The translations under genes were made by a program, and so were the position numbers. A stretch of 64,000 nt of DNA from Psychrobacter glaciei. GTDB lineage: Bacteria > Pseudomonadota > Gammaproteobacteria > Pseudomonadales > Moraxellaceae. The notes under the pieces are model-generated. The model was not told where the DNA came from, did not search any database, and saw only the letters and a program-made list of their open reading frames with translations. This document shows, one piece after another, positions 54,547 to 63,017 of the stretch; positions within the stretch are counted from its first letter, which is position 1, and each line of letters opens with the position of its first letter. Where the stretch lies: assembly GCF_014652895.1 (NCBI RefSeq), contig NZ_BMZR01000005.1:95733-159732 (forward strand), in the 5' to 3' direction.

Positions 54547-55935
54547 CTAGGCAAAGCACACTTGACCCAGCACCACGTTTTTACTTGCACCTGTCACTGC
54601 TGGTAAGTTACCTGTTTCACCCATCAATGTCTGTCTCGCTAGCCATGCAAAAGCAACGGCTTCTACCCATGTTGGATCCAGCCCTAAGCTCGCAGTCGTT
54701 TCTACTGTGCAATGAGGAAGGTTTGCCTGCAAACGCGTCATTAAATAGCTATTCAATGCACCGCCACCGCAGACGTACACCGAAGTGTTTTTATTAGCGT
54801 CGATAAATTGATTGATTTGCGCGCTCGCACTGATGGCGGTTAGCTCGGTGAGTGTGGCCTGTACATCTGCTGACGAATAACGAATGACCGCAGAGGCCTG
54901 ATCGAATTTTTGTAGCTCGTCTTGTAGCCATGCTAAGTTAAAGTCTTCACGGCCCGTACTTTTGGGATAAGATTTTGCAAAAAACGGATGTTCTAACAGT
55001 TGGTTGAGCAGCGGCTCAATGACTTGACCAGACTGTGCCCATGCACCACCAGCATCATAGCCTTTATCTGTATGCAATGCGGTCCACGCGTCCAATAATA
55101 AATTGGCAGGGCCAGTGTCGTAACCCACAACGCCATTATCTACAACGTTACCTATGGTATTGTCTGGTTGATTTGATGAGTTATTAGCAGTCGCTGGCAA
55201 GACGGTGACATTAGCAATACCGCCCAAGTTTAATAACACGCGCGTGCTATCAGGCGTGGCAAACAACGCTTGATGAAAGGCTGGAACCAGCGGTGCACCT
55301 TGACCACCGACTGCCATATCACGGCGTCGAAAATCGCTAACGACACTGATACCTGTATGCTCAGCGATGATATTGGCATCGAGCAACTGCAAGCTAAACC
55401 CCATCTGCGGACGATGGCGCACCGTCTGTCCATGACAGCCAATGGCCAGCACCAACTCTACATCGGTATCGGCTTGTGTTAATAACGTATTGATCACCTC
55501 ACTTGCAAACTCACCATACTCGCGGCTCGCCCAGCCGAACCAGTCCAGCTCGCTGTTTGGTTCGTCAGCCGTGGGTGTCAATACTTGGACACCATTAGGC
55601 TGACATAATGCCAAAAGCACTTCACGCAGTCGCGGTGGGAAGTCTTGGCTATAAGAAGCTAACAAACGCATGGGCTGCTGCGTTTCTTCTTCACTGCCAG
55701 TATCTGTACCGAATTGACAAAGAACGGCATCCATACCGTCCAAACTGGTGCCCGACATCATGCCGATATATAAGCCATCATCGAAGTTTTCAAAAACAGT
55801 CTGCTCAAGTGCCTCAGTAAGTGTGGCATAATTTAAATCGTCAGTATTTTCCAAGCTATTATCTAAATCACTGTCCATCTCTAAATCTGGATGAGTATTG
55901 TGATGAGTATCAGCAATCGATGCGGGGTTGGTCAT
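54547..55935 (-). CDS. anmK: Anhydro-N-acetylmuramic acid kinase
   Basis: AnmK phosphorylates anhydro-MurNAc released during peptidoglycan turnover, leading to MurNAc-6-P for recycling. The enzyme core begins near residue 55 with YIGMMSGTSLDGMDAVL and continues with GCHGQTVRHRP, ADFRRRD-like SDFRRRDMAVGGQGAPLVP, LNLGGIANVT and YDTGPAN (sugar-kinase/ASKHA fold). The C-terminal VCGGGALNSYLM is present. At 462 residues it is longer than E. coli AnmK (369), because of an acidic N-terminal extension and small insertions. It is divergent from tyrS, a conserved arrangement. AAGGT precedes the ATG. Confidence 0.94.
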   Translation of the reverse strand: MTNPASIADTHHNTHPDLEMDSDLDNSLENTDDLNYATLTEALEQTVFENFDDGLYIGMMSGTSLDGMDAVLCQFGTDTGSEEETQQPMRLLASYSQDFPPRLREVLLALCQPNGVQVLTPTADEPNSELDWFGWASREYGEFASEVINTLLTQADTDVELVLAIGCHGQTVRHRPQMGFSLQLLDANIIAEHTGISVVSDFRRRDMAVGGQGAPLVPAFHQALFATPDSTRVLLNLGGIANVTVLPATANNSSNQPDNTIGNVVDNGVVGYDTGPANLLLDAWTALHTDKGYDAGGAWAQSGQVIEPLLNQLLEHPFFAKSYPKSTGREDFNLAWLQDELQKFDQASAVIRYSSADVQATLTELTAISASAQINQFIDANKNTSVYVCGGGALNSYLMTRLQANLPHCTVETTASLGLDPTWVEAVAFAWLARQTLMGETGNLPAVTGASKNVVLGQVCFA

Positions 55936-56052
55936 GGCAATTTACCTTAAAAAACGCTAGTATATCCGTCAAATTCTAACATCTTTTGACAGCGACGAGA
56001 TTCTAAATCGCTCAAACGTTTAACCCTTAATAAAGACAATAAAGAGATCATC

Positions 56053-57264
56053 ATGACCACGCAAACTTACACCCTAGAAGAACAACTTGCCCTTATCCAA
56101 CGCGGTACGCAAGAAATCCTATCTGAAGAGGATTTAGTGGCGAAGCTTAAGCTAAACCGTCCATTGCGAATCAAGGCGGGCTTTGATCCTACCGCACCTG
56201 ACCTGCATTTAGGTCATACTGTGCTGATTAATAAGCTTAAGCATTTTCAAGATTTGGGTCATGAGATTTATTTCTTAATCGGTGATTATACGGCCAAGAT
56301 TGGCGATCCTTCTGGTAAAAATAGCACGCGTCCACCATTGACTGATGAGCAAATCAAAGCCAATGCCACGACCTATGCAGAACAAGTATTTAAAATTTTG
56401 GACAAAGAAAAAACCCGTGTGGTCTTTAACTCAGAATGGTTCAATGACATGAGCGCCGCTGATATGATTCAGCTTGCCAGTCAGCAAACGGTTTCACGTA
56501 TGCTTGAGCGTGATGACTTCTCTAAGCGCTATGCCTCGCAAACCCCAATCTCTATCCATGAGTTTTTATACCCGCTCGTGCAAGGCTATGATTCTATCGC
56601 GCTAAAAGCTGATGTTGAGCTTGGCGGTACCGATCAAACCTTTAACCTATTAATGGGTCGTACGTTGCAAGGCCGCTATGGTCAAGAGCAGCAAGTATGT
56701 ATCACCGTACCAATTTTGGAAGGGTTAGATGGCGTTAATAAAATGTCTAAGTCTTTAAACAACTACGTGGCCATTTATGATGCACCGGGCACGATGTACC
56801 AAAAAATCTTATCTATGCCAGATACGTTAATCCGCCGCTATTTTGAATTTTTAAGCTTTAAACCGATGGATGAAGTCGAAGGTTTATTGGCAGAAATGGA
56901 AAACGGTCGCAATCCACAAGAAATCAAACGTATTCTAGCCGAAGAGTTAATCGAGCGTTTCCATGATGCTGATGCCGCTGCCAATGCGCACAAATCAGCA
57001 GGTAATGTGTTGGCTGATGGCGAATTGCCAATCGATTTGCCTGAAGTAACGTTAGATCTAGAAGGTCAGGATGCACTATTTATCACTCAAGTACTGAACC
57101 AATCTGGGCTTGCGAAAAATAGCTCATCTGCCAAAGACATGGTAAAACGTGGCGCGGTAAAAGTAGATGGCGAAGTAGTAGACGGTGGCTTTAGCTTAAC
57201 GTCTGGTCAGACAGTCGTTATCCAAGCAGGCAAAAAGGCTTATGCGAAAGTGACGGTTGCCTAA
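56053..57264 (+). CDS. tyrS: Tyrosyl-tRNA synthetase
   Basis: This class I synthetase of 403 residues attaches Tyr to tRNA-Tyr. The HIGH-like motif is DLHLGH in [16 protein letters not shown], and KMSKS is intact near residue 230. A C-terminal S4 RNA-binding domain starts near 340 ([20 protein letters not shown]). The [14 protein letters not shown] segment and overall length place it in the longer TyrRS branch (TyrZ-like) rather than the E. coli form. The final codons belong to a 15-bp tandem repeat that duplicates the stop codon. Confidence 0.96.
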   Translation: MTTQTYTLEEQLALIQRGTQEILSEEDLVAKLKLNRPLRIKAGFDPTAPDLHLGHTVLINKLKHFQDLGHEIYFLIGDYTAKIGDPSGKNSTRPPLTDEQIKANATTYAEQVFKILDKEKTRVVFNSEWFNDMSAADMIQLASQQTVSRMLERDDFSKRYASQTPISIHEFLYPLVQGYDSIALKADVELGGTDQTFNLLMGRTLQGRYGQEQQVCITVPILEGLDGVNKMSKSLNNYVAIYDAPGTMYQKILSMPDTLIRRYFEFLSFKPMDEVEGLLAEMENGRNPQEIKRILAEELIERFHDADAAANAHKSAGNVLADGELPIDLPEVTLDLEGQDALFITQVLNQSGLAKNSSSAKDMVKRGAVKVDGEVVDGGFSLTSGQTVVIQAGKKAYAKVTVA

Positions 57265-57297
57265 GAGACTGTTGCTTAAGAGACTGCCACCTAAACT
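57256..57297 (+). repeat. 15-bp tandem repeat spanning the tyrS stop codon
   Basis: GTTGCCTAAGAGACT (57256-57270) is followed by a near copy (57271-57285, one change) and a partial third unit. The first unit holds the last two sense codons and stop of tyrS. The period of five codons gives three in-frame TAA codons. Confidence 0.8.
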
Positions 57298-57320
57298 CAT
57301 AGTGGCTTAAGGAAAAATAA

Positions 57321-57899
57321 ATGCTAGATTTACCGACATTATCAAGTAACGGTATTACCCTTAAGCCATTGATGCTCAGTCATGCAACTGACTTAATGGA
57401 GGCTTGCCAAGATGGTGAGCTATGGAAAATAAACGAGACGTCGGTACCTGAGCCAGACAAGGTCATCGACTATATCAATACCGCAGATTCAATGCCTGAT
57501 AGACAAGCATTTGTCGTTATTGATGAATCAAATGGTAAAGCGATTGGTACAACGAGTTTTCATGATATTTTACCAACCAGCAAACGCTTAGAAATTGGCT
57601 ATACTTGGTATGCTAAATCGTATTGGCGAACGCATGTTAATACGACTTGTAAGCTTATGCTGCTAAGCTATATATTTGAAACCTTGAAGTATCAAACCGT
57701 AGGCTGGCGTACAGATATTGACAATTATCGCTCACAGCAAGCCATTGAGCGCTTAGGTGCTAAAAAAGATGGGGTGATTCGAGGCAATCGTGTACGCCGT
57801 GATGGCATCATTTCAGATACAGTCATGTATAGCGTTGTCAGTTCTGAATGGCCACAGATAAAGTCCAAGCTAGTAGAAAAATCACAAAGCGTTTATTAG
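57321..57899 (+). CDS. GNAT family N-acetyltransferase (RimJ/RimL-like)
   Basis: This 192-residue protein has the Acetyltransf_3 pattern. An N-terminal GITLKPLMLSHATDLMEAC is followed by the AIGTTSFHDI strand, EIGYTWYAKSYWRTHVNTTCKLMLL for the acetyl-CoA pyrophosphate loop, and the DIDNYRSQQAIERLGAKKDG motif of RimJ/RimL-type enzymes that acetylate protein N termini or small molecules. The substrate is unknown. AAGGA lies eight bases before the ATG. It is the middle gene of a short plus-strand run after tyrS. Confidence 0.85.
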   Translation: MLDLPTLSSNGITLKPLMLSHATDLMEACQDGELWKINETSVPEPDKVIDYINTADSMPDRQAFVVIDESNGKAIGTTSFHDILPTSKRLEIGYTWYAKSYWRTHVNTTCKLMLLSYIFETLKYQTVGWRTDIDNYRSQQAIERLGAKKDGVIRGNRVRRDGIISDTVMYSVVSSEWPQIKSKLVEKSQSVY

Positions 57900-57930
57900 T
57901 CCTTTAATTATCAATATGAATGAGCTGTTT

Positions 57931-58170
57931 ATGTCTCAACAAAATCAATCCATTGTCACCCAAGGCATTTACCGCCATTATAAAGGCAGCCTTTACCAAG
58001 TTTTGCACACCGCACAACATTCAGAAACCGAAGAATCGTTAGTCGTTTATCGCTGTTTATACGGTGAATATGGCGTATGGGTAAGACCTTTAGCAATGTT
58101 TACAGAGACCGTTGAAGTCGATGGCAAAGTAATACTACGCTTTGAGCTTATTAAATCATTAGCGGATTAA
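57931..58170 (+). CDS. DUF1653 domain protein
   Basis: This small protein (79 residues from MSQQNQS; an upstream ATG at 57916 would add five) carries the DUF1653 core GIYRHYKGSLYQVL, HSETEESLVVYRCLYGEYGVWVRPL and MFTETVEVDG. The family is widespread and uncharacterised, often compact beta-rich. It follows the GNAT gene closely and is closed by a strong terminator, so the two may be cotranscribed. Confidence 0.88.
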   Translation: MSQQNQSIVTQGIYRHYKGSLYQVLHTAQHSETEESLVVYRCLYGEYGVWVRPLAMFTETVEVDGKVILRFELIKSLAD

Positions 58171-58203
58171 TGAATCAACTTCGTTAAAATCCATTGCCCA
58201 AAT

Positions 58204-58233
58204 AAAAGGCGACCCGTTAAGGTCGCCTTTTTT
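58204..58233. terminator. Terminator after the DUF1653 gene
   Basis: The stem AAAAGGCGACC/GGTCGCCTTTT with a CGTTAA-type loop is followed by T. It is flanked by convergent genes, so it can serve both. Confidence 0.9.
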
Positions 58234-58251
58234 ATGTCTGTTAAATAATAA

Positions 58252-59088
58252 CTAGCTATTCAAAAACGCAATCAATGTGTCATTAAATTCTTTAGCATGG
58301 GTCACATTGATACCGTGTGGACCACCTTCGACAATATGCAACTGACTGTCGGCAATCATATCGTGCGAGCGCTGACCACTGGCCTCAATCGGGACGATTT
58401 GATCAGCATTGCCATGAATGACTAAGGTTGGCACATCGAATTTTTTTAGGTCATCACGGAAGTCGGTATAAGCAAAGGATTTAACGCAATCATAAGTCGC
58501 TTTCGCTGAAGCAAACGAGGCGATATCGCGATTGTATAAACGCATTGGTTTGCTGACCAACAGCTTGCCATCTGCTGGCGTAAAGAAATTCTTGGTAAAG
58601 TCGTTCAAGAAGGCGATACGATCTCCGCTTACGCCGTCTAAGAATTCTTGGATATCTGCTTCTGCTAACGCACCATCAGGATTGTCATCAGCTTTGAACA
58701 AATAAGGCGGAACGGCAGAGGCGAGTACCGCTTTGCTAATACGCTCTGAACCAAAGTTGCCCAGATAGCGAGCGACTTCTCCGCCACCCATAGAGAAGCC
58801 AACGATAGTAGCATCTGTTAAATCCAGCTCATCCATCAAGCCTTTTAGATCTTGTGCCAAGGTATCATAATCATAGCCACTCCATGGTTTAGAAGATTGA
58901 CCAAAGCCACGTCTATCATAGGTAATCACTTGATAGCCTGCTTCGACCAGTGCAGGAAGTTGTGCCTCCCAAGCGCGTCCACTCAGCGGCCAGCCATGGA
59001 TTAATACCACAGGTTTGCCAGTACCTTGGACTTCGTAATATAGGTCGACAGATTGTTCATCTTGCTGTGCAACGTTAACGTAAGGCAT
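58252..59088 (-). CDS. Alpha/beta hydrolase (arylesterase / cofactor-free haloperoxidase type)
   Basis: This 278-residue protein shows the oxyanion segment VLIHGWPLSGRAWE, YDRRGFGQSSKP, the nucleophile elbow GFSMGGGE (Ser near residue 97), and the Asp in HGNADQIVP and His in GGPHGINVTH of the triad. The combination matches cofactor-free chloroperoxidase/arylesterase homologues, which hydrolyse aryl esters or form peracids. The physiological substrate is unknown. AAGGAA lies upstream of the ATG. Confidence 0.88.
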   Translation of the reverse strand: MPYVNVAQQDEQSVDLYYEVQGTGKPVVLIHGWPLSGRAWEAQLPALVEAGYQVITYDRRGFGQSSKPWSGYDYDTLAQDLKGLMDELDLTDATIVGFSMGGGEVARYLGNFGSERISKAVLASAVPPYLFKADDNPDGALAEADIQEFLDGVSGDRIAFLNDFTKNFFTPADGKLLVSKPMRLYNRDIASFASAKATYDCVKSFAYTDFRDDLKKFDVPTLVIHGNADQIVPIEASGQRSHDMIADSQLHIVEGGPHGINVTHAKEFNDTLIAFLNS

Positions 59089-59264
59089 AAGTTTTTCCTT
59101 TTAGAATTATTATTAAAAAGTATTTTATTTTAACGTTAATGCGCTTACGCAGCTAACGTCAGGTTTTAGTATAAAAGGTGGATAGAGTGATTACTATGAT
59201 GGGTTGTACAGTAACAGTGTCGATTATAGAGTGGTTCTGTGACATCACAGTAAGTTGCACTGAG

Positions 59265-60248
59265 CTAGCGACCCTGCAAAAACTCTTTTAACACTTTATA
59301 AAATCCAATCGGCTCGTCCAAAGGTATCGCATGACCTGCACGTAGCAAAATAACTTCAGTGGCGTTAGGCAGCATTTGGGTCACTTTCTGCTGCCATTTG
59401 GCGTCATAAAGTTTAGAGCGACCACCGATAAGATTAACCACAGGAATAGTCACTTTATCTATGGCACCCCGAAAATCGTAAGGTAAGACCAAATAGGCTT
59501 GCAAGCAGCGCATTTTTTGATGCCAAATGCCGTGGTCGTAAAGCGCGAGTGTGTGGTCGTTTTTATGAGTCATCGCTTGTATAAAAGCTTTTGAACGCGT
59601 GCGATTGACGGATAACAAAGAAAACAGCCTTTCGACATCGGTTGCACGGCGCTTGAGCGCAAAGGGCAGATGGGCAAAGCTATTAGCATTAGCATTAGAA
59701 TTCGCATAAGGTAAGGTCAGATCGATTACTTCTTGAAATATATCGAACACTTCTTGCTGCCGCGTGCCAAATAGCCCCCCTTGCCAGTCGCCTTGATTAT
59801 GAATAGCTGGATTTTGATCAATATTAAGATAGCGACTGACCCTTGATGCGCCAAAACGCTCAAAATAAGACCACATGACTTGCGCGCCCATCGAGATAGC
59901 CGCCACTGGCAAAGCCTCTACTTGACGCCATTCACAAATTTTCTCAATCACAGCGTTGGTATCATCCGCATATTGACGGACAAAATCAAACTGTTCCATC
60001 GTGAGAGCTTTTGCAGCGCCAAAACCACGCAGATGCGGCAAATAAAACGTATATTTACCTGTCAATGCCAAAATAAAAGGCAAGAACTCGCGTGCATCCA
60101 TCCCATAAGCATGCAGCATTAGCACTGGCGGACCTTGACCAATGACTGAAACTGGCAGCGACGTACCGTCAGCAGCAGTAACCGTCAGCGTTTGCAACTG
60201 ATAACGCGACTGGTAGCGACTGGGCAACGTCATTAAATTGGTCATCAT
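59265..60248 (-). CDS. Alpha/beta hydrolase of unknown substrate
   Basis: This 327-residue protein has an alpha/beta hydrolase outline: VLMLHAYGMDAREF (oxyanion region), LPHLRGFGAAKA, the nucleophile elbow AISMGAQVMW (Ser near residue 118), a variable helical cap that includes a short Asn/Ala/Ser repeat (NSNANANS), and the C-terminal LRAGHAIPLDEP with the catalytic His. GxSxG is degenerate here (ISMGAQ). I cannot assign a substrate. The gene stands alone. Confidence 0.75.
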   Translation of the reverse strand: MMTNLMTLPSRYQSRYQLQTLTVTAADGTSLPVSVIGQGPPVLMLHAYGMDAREFLPFILALTGKYTFYLPHLRGFGAAKALTMEQFDFVRQYADDTNAVIEKICEWRQVEALPVAAISMGAQVMWSYFERFGASRVSRYLNIDQNPAIHNQGDWQGGLFGTRQQEVFDIFQEVIDLTLPYANSNANANSFAHLPFALKRRATDVERLFSLLSVNRTRSKAFIQAMTHKNDHTLALYDHGIWHQKMRCLQAYLVLPYDFRGAIDKVTIPVVNLIGGRSKLYDAKWQQKVTQMLPNATEVILLRAGHAIPLDEPIGFYKVLKEFLQGR

Positions 60249-60283
60249 AGCGTCGTATTTCCGTGATAGACATTGTAATTAAT

Positions 60284-60303
60284 TAGGGCATGTTGAACAT
60301 TCA
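60284..60303 (+). mobile_element. Solo terminus of the GGGTCTGTTGAACATTCA element family
   Basis: TA followed by GGGCATGTTGAACATTCA differs by two bases from the terminus of the element at 32462. No matching inverted end was found within the following 200 bases, so this looks like a remnant. Confidence 0.5.
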
Positions 60304-60484
60304 TCATAAAATATTTTTATCTTATCGATGAGAGCTTGTTATAGTAAAATCTGTGCTAATAAAACTTGTATTAATCAAACACAGCTAAGCTGACCATAGC
60401 ATAAAATGTATAGACAGTAAGTGACGCTTGTGATTAACAGCCATTATCCTAAACTTGAAATAAAAGAATAAAGGGGCGATGCTT

Positions 60485-61153
60485 ATGAGCACACCGACAC
60501 TAGCGTCACTGGATCGTAGCCTCTACCCGCAAGTTTGGGAGCAGCAGACATTTACTGATGCGCACAGCTTATTGATAGCGATGTTAACGGGTAACATTAA
60601 GACAGATGCCAAGGCTTTTTCCGATGCTTTCACTAGGCAATTACTGGCCAATGATACTTATCAACAGTGGATTAACTTTACGGTATTTGGCGGTTATTTG
60701 CAGCGTCAATTTATGGCTTTTTATCGGCAGACAGAAGACAGCTTTAATACAGATATGCCAGCGTTGTTTCGCCGAGAGTTCATACGTCATGCTCAGTATT
60801 TACCGCTTACGCAAACGTTGTTTTTGGCAGGAGATATGCCCAAAATCGCTCGTTTCGATAAGCTATTAACCACGACTGTGAATCCTGCCACAGCAGTCCT
60901 TAACGCACAGCAAGCACATAAAAAATCTGCTATGAATCGTTCAGTAGCAGTTATTAATCAGATAACCGTCGTCGGCAGGCAAGTGATGGGATTTCCCATA
61001 CGTCATAATAGGCGTACTAGTGAGCGCACGCGCAATGAAGTATTGATTTTAGATTTTCAGGAGTTGCGCTTGGTCAATGAGCTAACTATTGAAGACATAA
61101 AAAAAAGCAACATAGATGAGACTATGTTGCTTCGATATTACGAATTACGTTAA
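60485..61153 (+). CDS. Uncharacterised protein, possible ADP-ribosyltransferase-like fold
   Basis: This 222-residue cytoplasmic protein has no family that I recognise by name. The order of three short segments recalls ADP-ribosyltransferases: TLFLAGDMP (where ARTs have an Arg-Gly strand), LLTTTVNPATAVLNAQQA (like the STS motif and following helix) and RTRNEVLILDFQELRLV (like the ExE strand pair). The Arg and the first Glu are replaced, so it may be inactive or the likeness may be false. The start at 60485 is supported by AAAGGGG eight bases upstream; an ATG at 60479 is too close to it. Its 3' end contains the terminator of the convergent gene. Confidence 0.6.
   Translation: MSTPTLASLDRSLYPQVWEQQTFTDAHSLLIAMLTGNIKTDAKAFSDAFTRQLLANDTYQQWINFTVFGGYLQRQFMAFYRQTEDSFNTDMPALFRREFIRHAQYLPLTQTLFLAGDMPKIARFDKLLTTTVNPATAVLNAQQAHKKSAMNRSVAVINQITVVGRQVMGFPIRHNRRTSERTRNEVLILDFQELRLVNELTIEDIKKSNIDETMLLRYYELR
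61099..61132 (-). terminator. Terminator of the SDR gene, embedded in the neighbouring coding sequence
   Basis: The perfect 11-bp stem AAGCAACATAG/CTATGTTGCTT with a 6-base loop is followed on the minus strand by eight T. It lies wholly within the last 20 codons of the opposite-strand gene. Confidence 0.88.
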
Positions 61154-61177
61154 TGAGCCAAAGGCTCGGCTAAACGT

Positions 61178-61930
61178 TTAAGAATCTTTCTTAGCAATCG
61201 TCAGCCCGTTATAAGTTTGCGCAACTGGCATCACTTCCAAGCGATTGACATTAATATGAGCCGGTGATTCGATTAGCCATAATAAAATATCTCCGATATC
61301 ATCGCCGGTCATGGTTTTAAAGCCATCATAAACCTTGGCGGCTTTATCATCATTGCCATGATAGCGGACGTTTGAAAACTCAGTGCCTGCGACATTACCG
61401 GGTTCAAGATTGGTCACGCGCACCTGGGTACCGATTAAATCCGCGCGCAGATTTAGACTGAATTGCTTGACGAATGCTTTGGTCGCGCCATAGACATTCC
61501 CACCAAAGTACGGCCAACTGCCAGCAATCGAGCCGACATTGATAATATAACCGCTATCGCGCGCGACCATCGCTGGCAAGACCGCGTGAGTCAGCGCCAT
61601 GAGACCTTTTATATTGGTATCAGTCATACGCATCCAGTCATCAAGGCTACTACTTTGTGCAGGCTCAGTACCGAGTGCCAATCCCGCATTATTTACGAGC
61701 ACATCGATTTGCTTAAAACCATCCGGCAAGTCAGCAATGATTTGTGGAATAGAAGCTGTATCGCTCACATCCATCACCACAGGTAAGAATGATTCGCCCA
61801 ATGTCTCTGCTAGAGCGTTCAGCTTATCAAGGCGTCTAGCACAACCAATCACACGATGACCATTAGCGATCAGACGCTCTGCCAGCGCTTTACCAAAACC
61901 GGCGCTTGCTCCTGTAATCAATACGTTCAT
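61178..61930 (-). CDS. ydfG: SDR oxidoreductase, YdfG-like
   Basis: This 250-residue short-chain dehydrogenase has the NADP-binding TGASAGFGKA motif followed by an Arg in CARRLDK, NNAG, and the catalytic Ser/Tyr/Lys in VGSIAGSWPYFGGNVYGATK. The C-terminal LEVMPVAQTYNGL closely resembles the end of E. coli YdfG. YdfG oxidises 3-hydroxy acids and L-allo-threonine and reduces malonic semialdehyde. AAGGATAG precedes the ATG. Its terminator lies in the convergent gene. Confidence 0.9.
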   Translation of the reverse strand: MNVLITGASAGFGKALAERLIANGHRVIGCARRLDKLNALAETLGESFLPVVMDVSDTASIPQIIADLPDGFKQIDVLVNNAGLALGTEPAQSSSLDDWMRMTDTNIKGLMALTHAVLPAMVARDSGYIINVGSIAGSWPYFGGNVYGATKAFVKQFSLNLRADLIGTQVRVTNLEPGNVAGTEFSNVRYHGNDDKAAKVYDGFKTMTGDDIGDILLWLIESPAHINVNRLEVMPVAQTYNGLTIAKKDS

Positions 61931-62046
61931 TATCTATCCTTATCGTTGATGCTGTGTTTGTATCCTGATTTTTAAGACGACTTTTTGTCTTAGCGTATAT
62001 GTTTTGATTTGTTTACATTAACCACAATTGTCGCAACTACGGTTAG

Positions 62047-62110
62047 ATAGTTACTTACTTGTTAGGTAATTACTATTTAGGCAGTTACTATTTAGATAGT
62101 TACTTATTAG
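62047..62110 (-). repeat. 15-bp tandem repeat spanning the upp stop codon
   Basis: Four units are seen: 62047-62065 (19-base variant), 62066-62080, 62081-62095 and 62096-62110. The core is AGTTACTATTTAG. The last unit includes the final two sense codons and stop of upp (minus strand), so several in-frame stop codons follow one another. Confidence 0.8.
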
Positions 62111-62759
62111 CTAACTGTTTACCAAATATCTTATCACCCGCATCGCCAAGACCTGGAATAATATAACCGTGCTCATCCAAATGACTGTCTAATGCAGCGG
62201 TATAAATGGTTACATCAGGATGTGCTTCATTGACCACACGCACGCCTTCAGGTGCGGCAACCAATACCAACGCTTTGATATTGGTACAGCCATTTTTCTT
62301 TAGCATCTCGATGGTCGCAACCATTGAGCCACCAGTGGCTAGCATTGGATCAATGATCAGGGCAGGGCGTTTGTCCATGTGGCTGACGAATTTTTCAAAG
62401 AAAGGTACTGGCTGTAAGGTTTCTTCATCACGCTGTAAACCGACGACAGAAATCTTAGCAGTAGGAATCAAATCGAGCACACCGTCCAACATGCCAATAC
62501 CCGCACGTAAAATCGGTACAATCGTTGCTGTTTTACCGATAATTTGCTCACCAGTGATTTCACCACACCAGCCTTCCATTGGGAACGTTTCAATTTCAAA
62601 ATCGCGGCTCGCTTCATACGCCATCAAGCGTGCAAGCTCTTTGGTCAATGTACGAAACTTATAAGTACTACAGTCTTTTTCGCGCATTAAACTGAGTTTA
62701 TGACGGACTAATGGATGATCGATTACCGTAATTTCTAAACCGCTATTTAAGTCGCTCAT
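62100..62759 (-). CDS. upp: Uracil phosphoribosyltransferase
   Basis: Upp salvages uracil with PRPP to give UMP. The 219-residue product shows [14 protein letters not shown], the PRPP loop [10 protein letters not shown] and the uracil-binding [12 protein letters not shown] near the C terminus, all standard. It is slightly longer than E. coli Upp (208). AGAGAG precedes the ATG. No uraA permease lies beside it. The 3' end merges into a 15-bp tandem repeat, and no hairpin terminator was found after it. Confidence 0.96.
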   Translation of the reverse strand: MSDLNSGLEITVIDHPLVRHKLSLMREKDCSTYKFRTLTKELARLMAYEASRDFEIETFPMEGWCGEITGEQIIGKTATIVPILRAGIGMLDGVLDLIPTAKISVVGLQRDEETLQPVPFFEKFVSHMDKRPALIIDPMLATGGSMVATIEMLKKNGCTNIKALVLVAAPEGVRVVNEAHPDVTIYTAALDSHLDEHGYIIPGLGDAGDKIFGKQLANK

Positions 62760-63017
62760 AAATACTCTCTTGGTTTTGGTCTGATGCTTGCGCAGTCACT
62801 GCGTTTGCTATTAGTATAAAAGATACAAACACTTACTACACTTCAACCCTATAGGTAACACAGTAATCATAAGCTTAGCGTTTCCATAATCGCAATCAAA
62901 GCAAAGATGATTTAAGCCAATTAAATTATCATTTGCCTATCTAAGCCGACTATATGCCATGGTTAAATACGAAGTAGTGTTTAGGCCTGCTATGATACCA
63001 AAAAAACTGCTTTTCTG

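Noticed and set aside
62206..62664. 152-codon frame antisense to upp
   Set aside because: It is a shadow of a conserved gene with no start signal.
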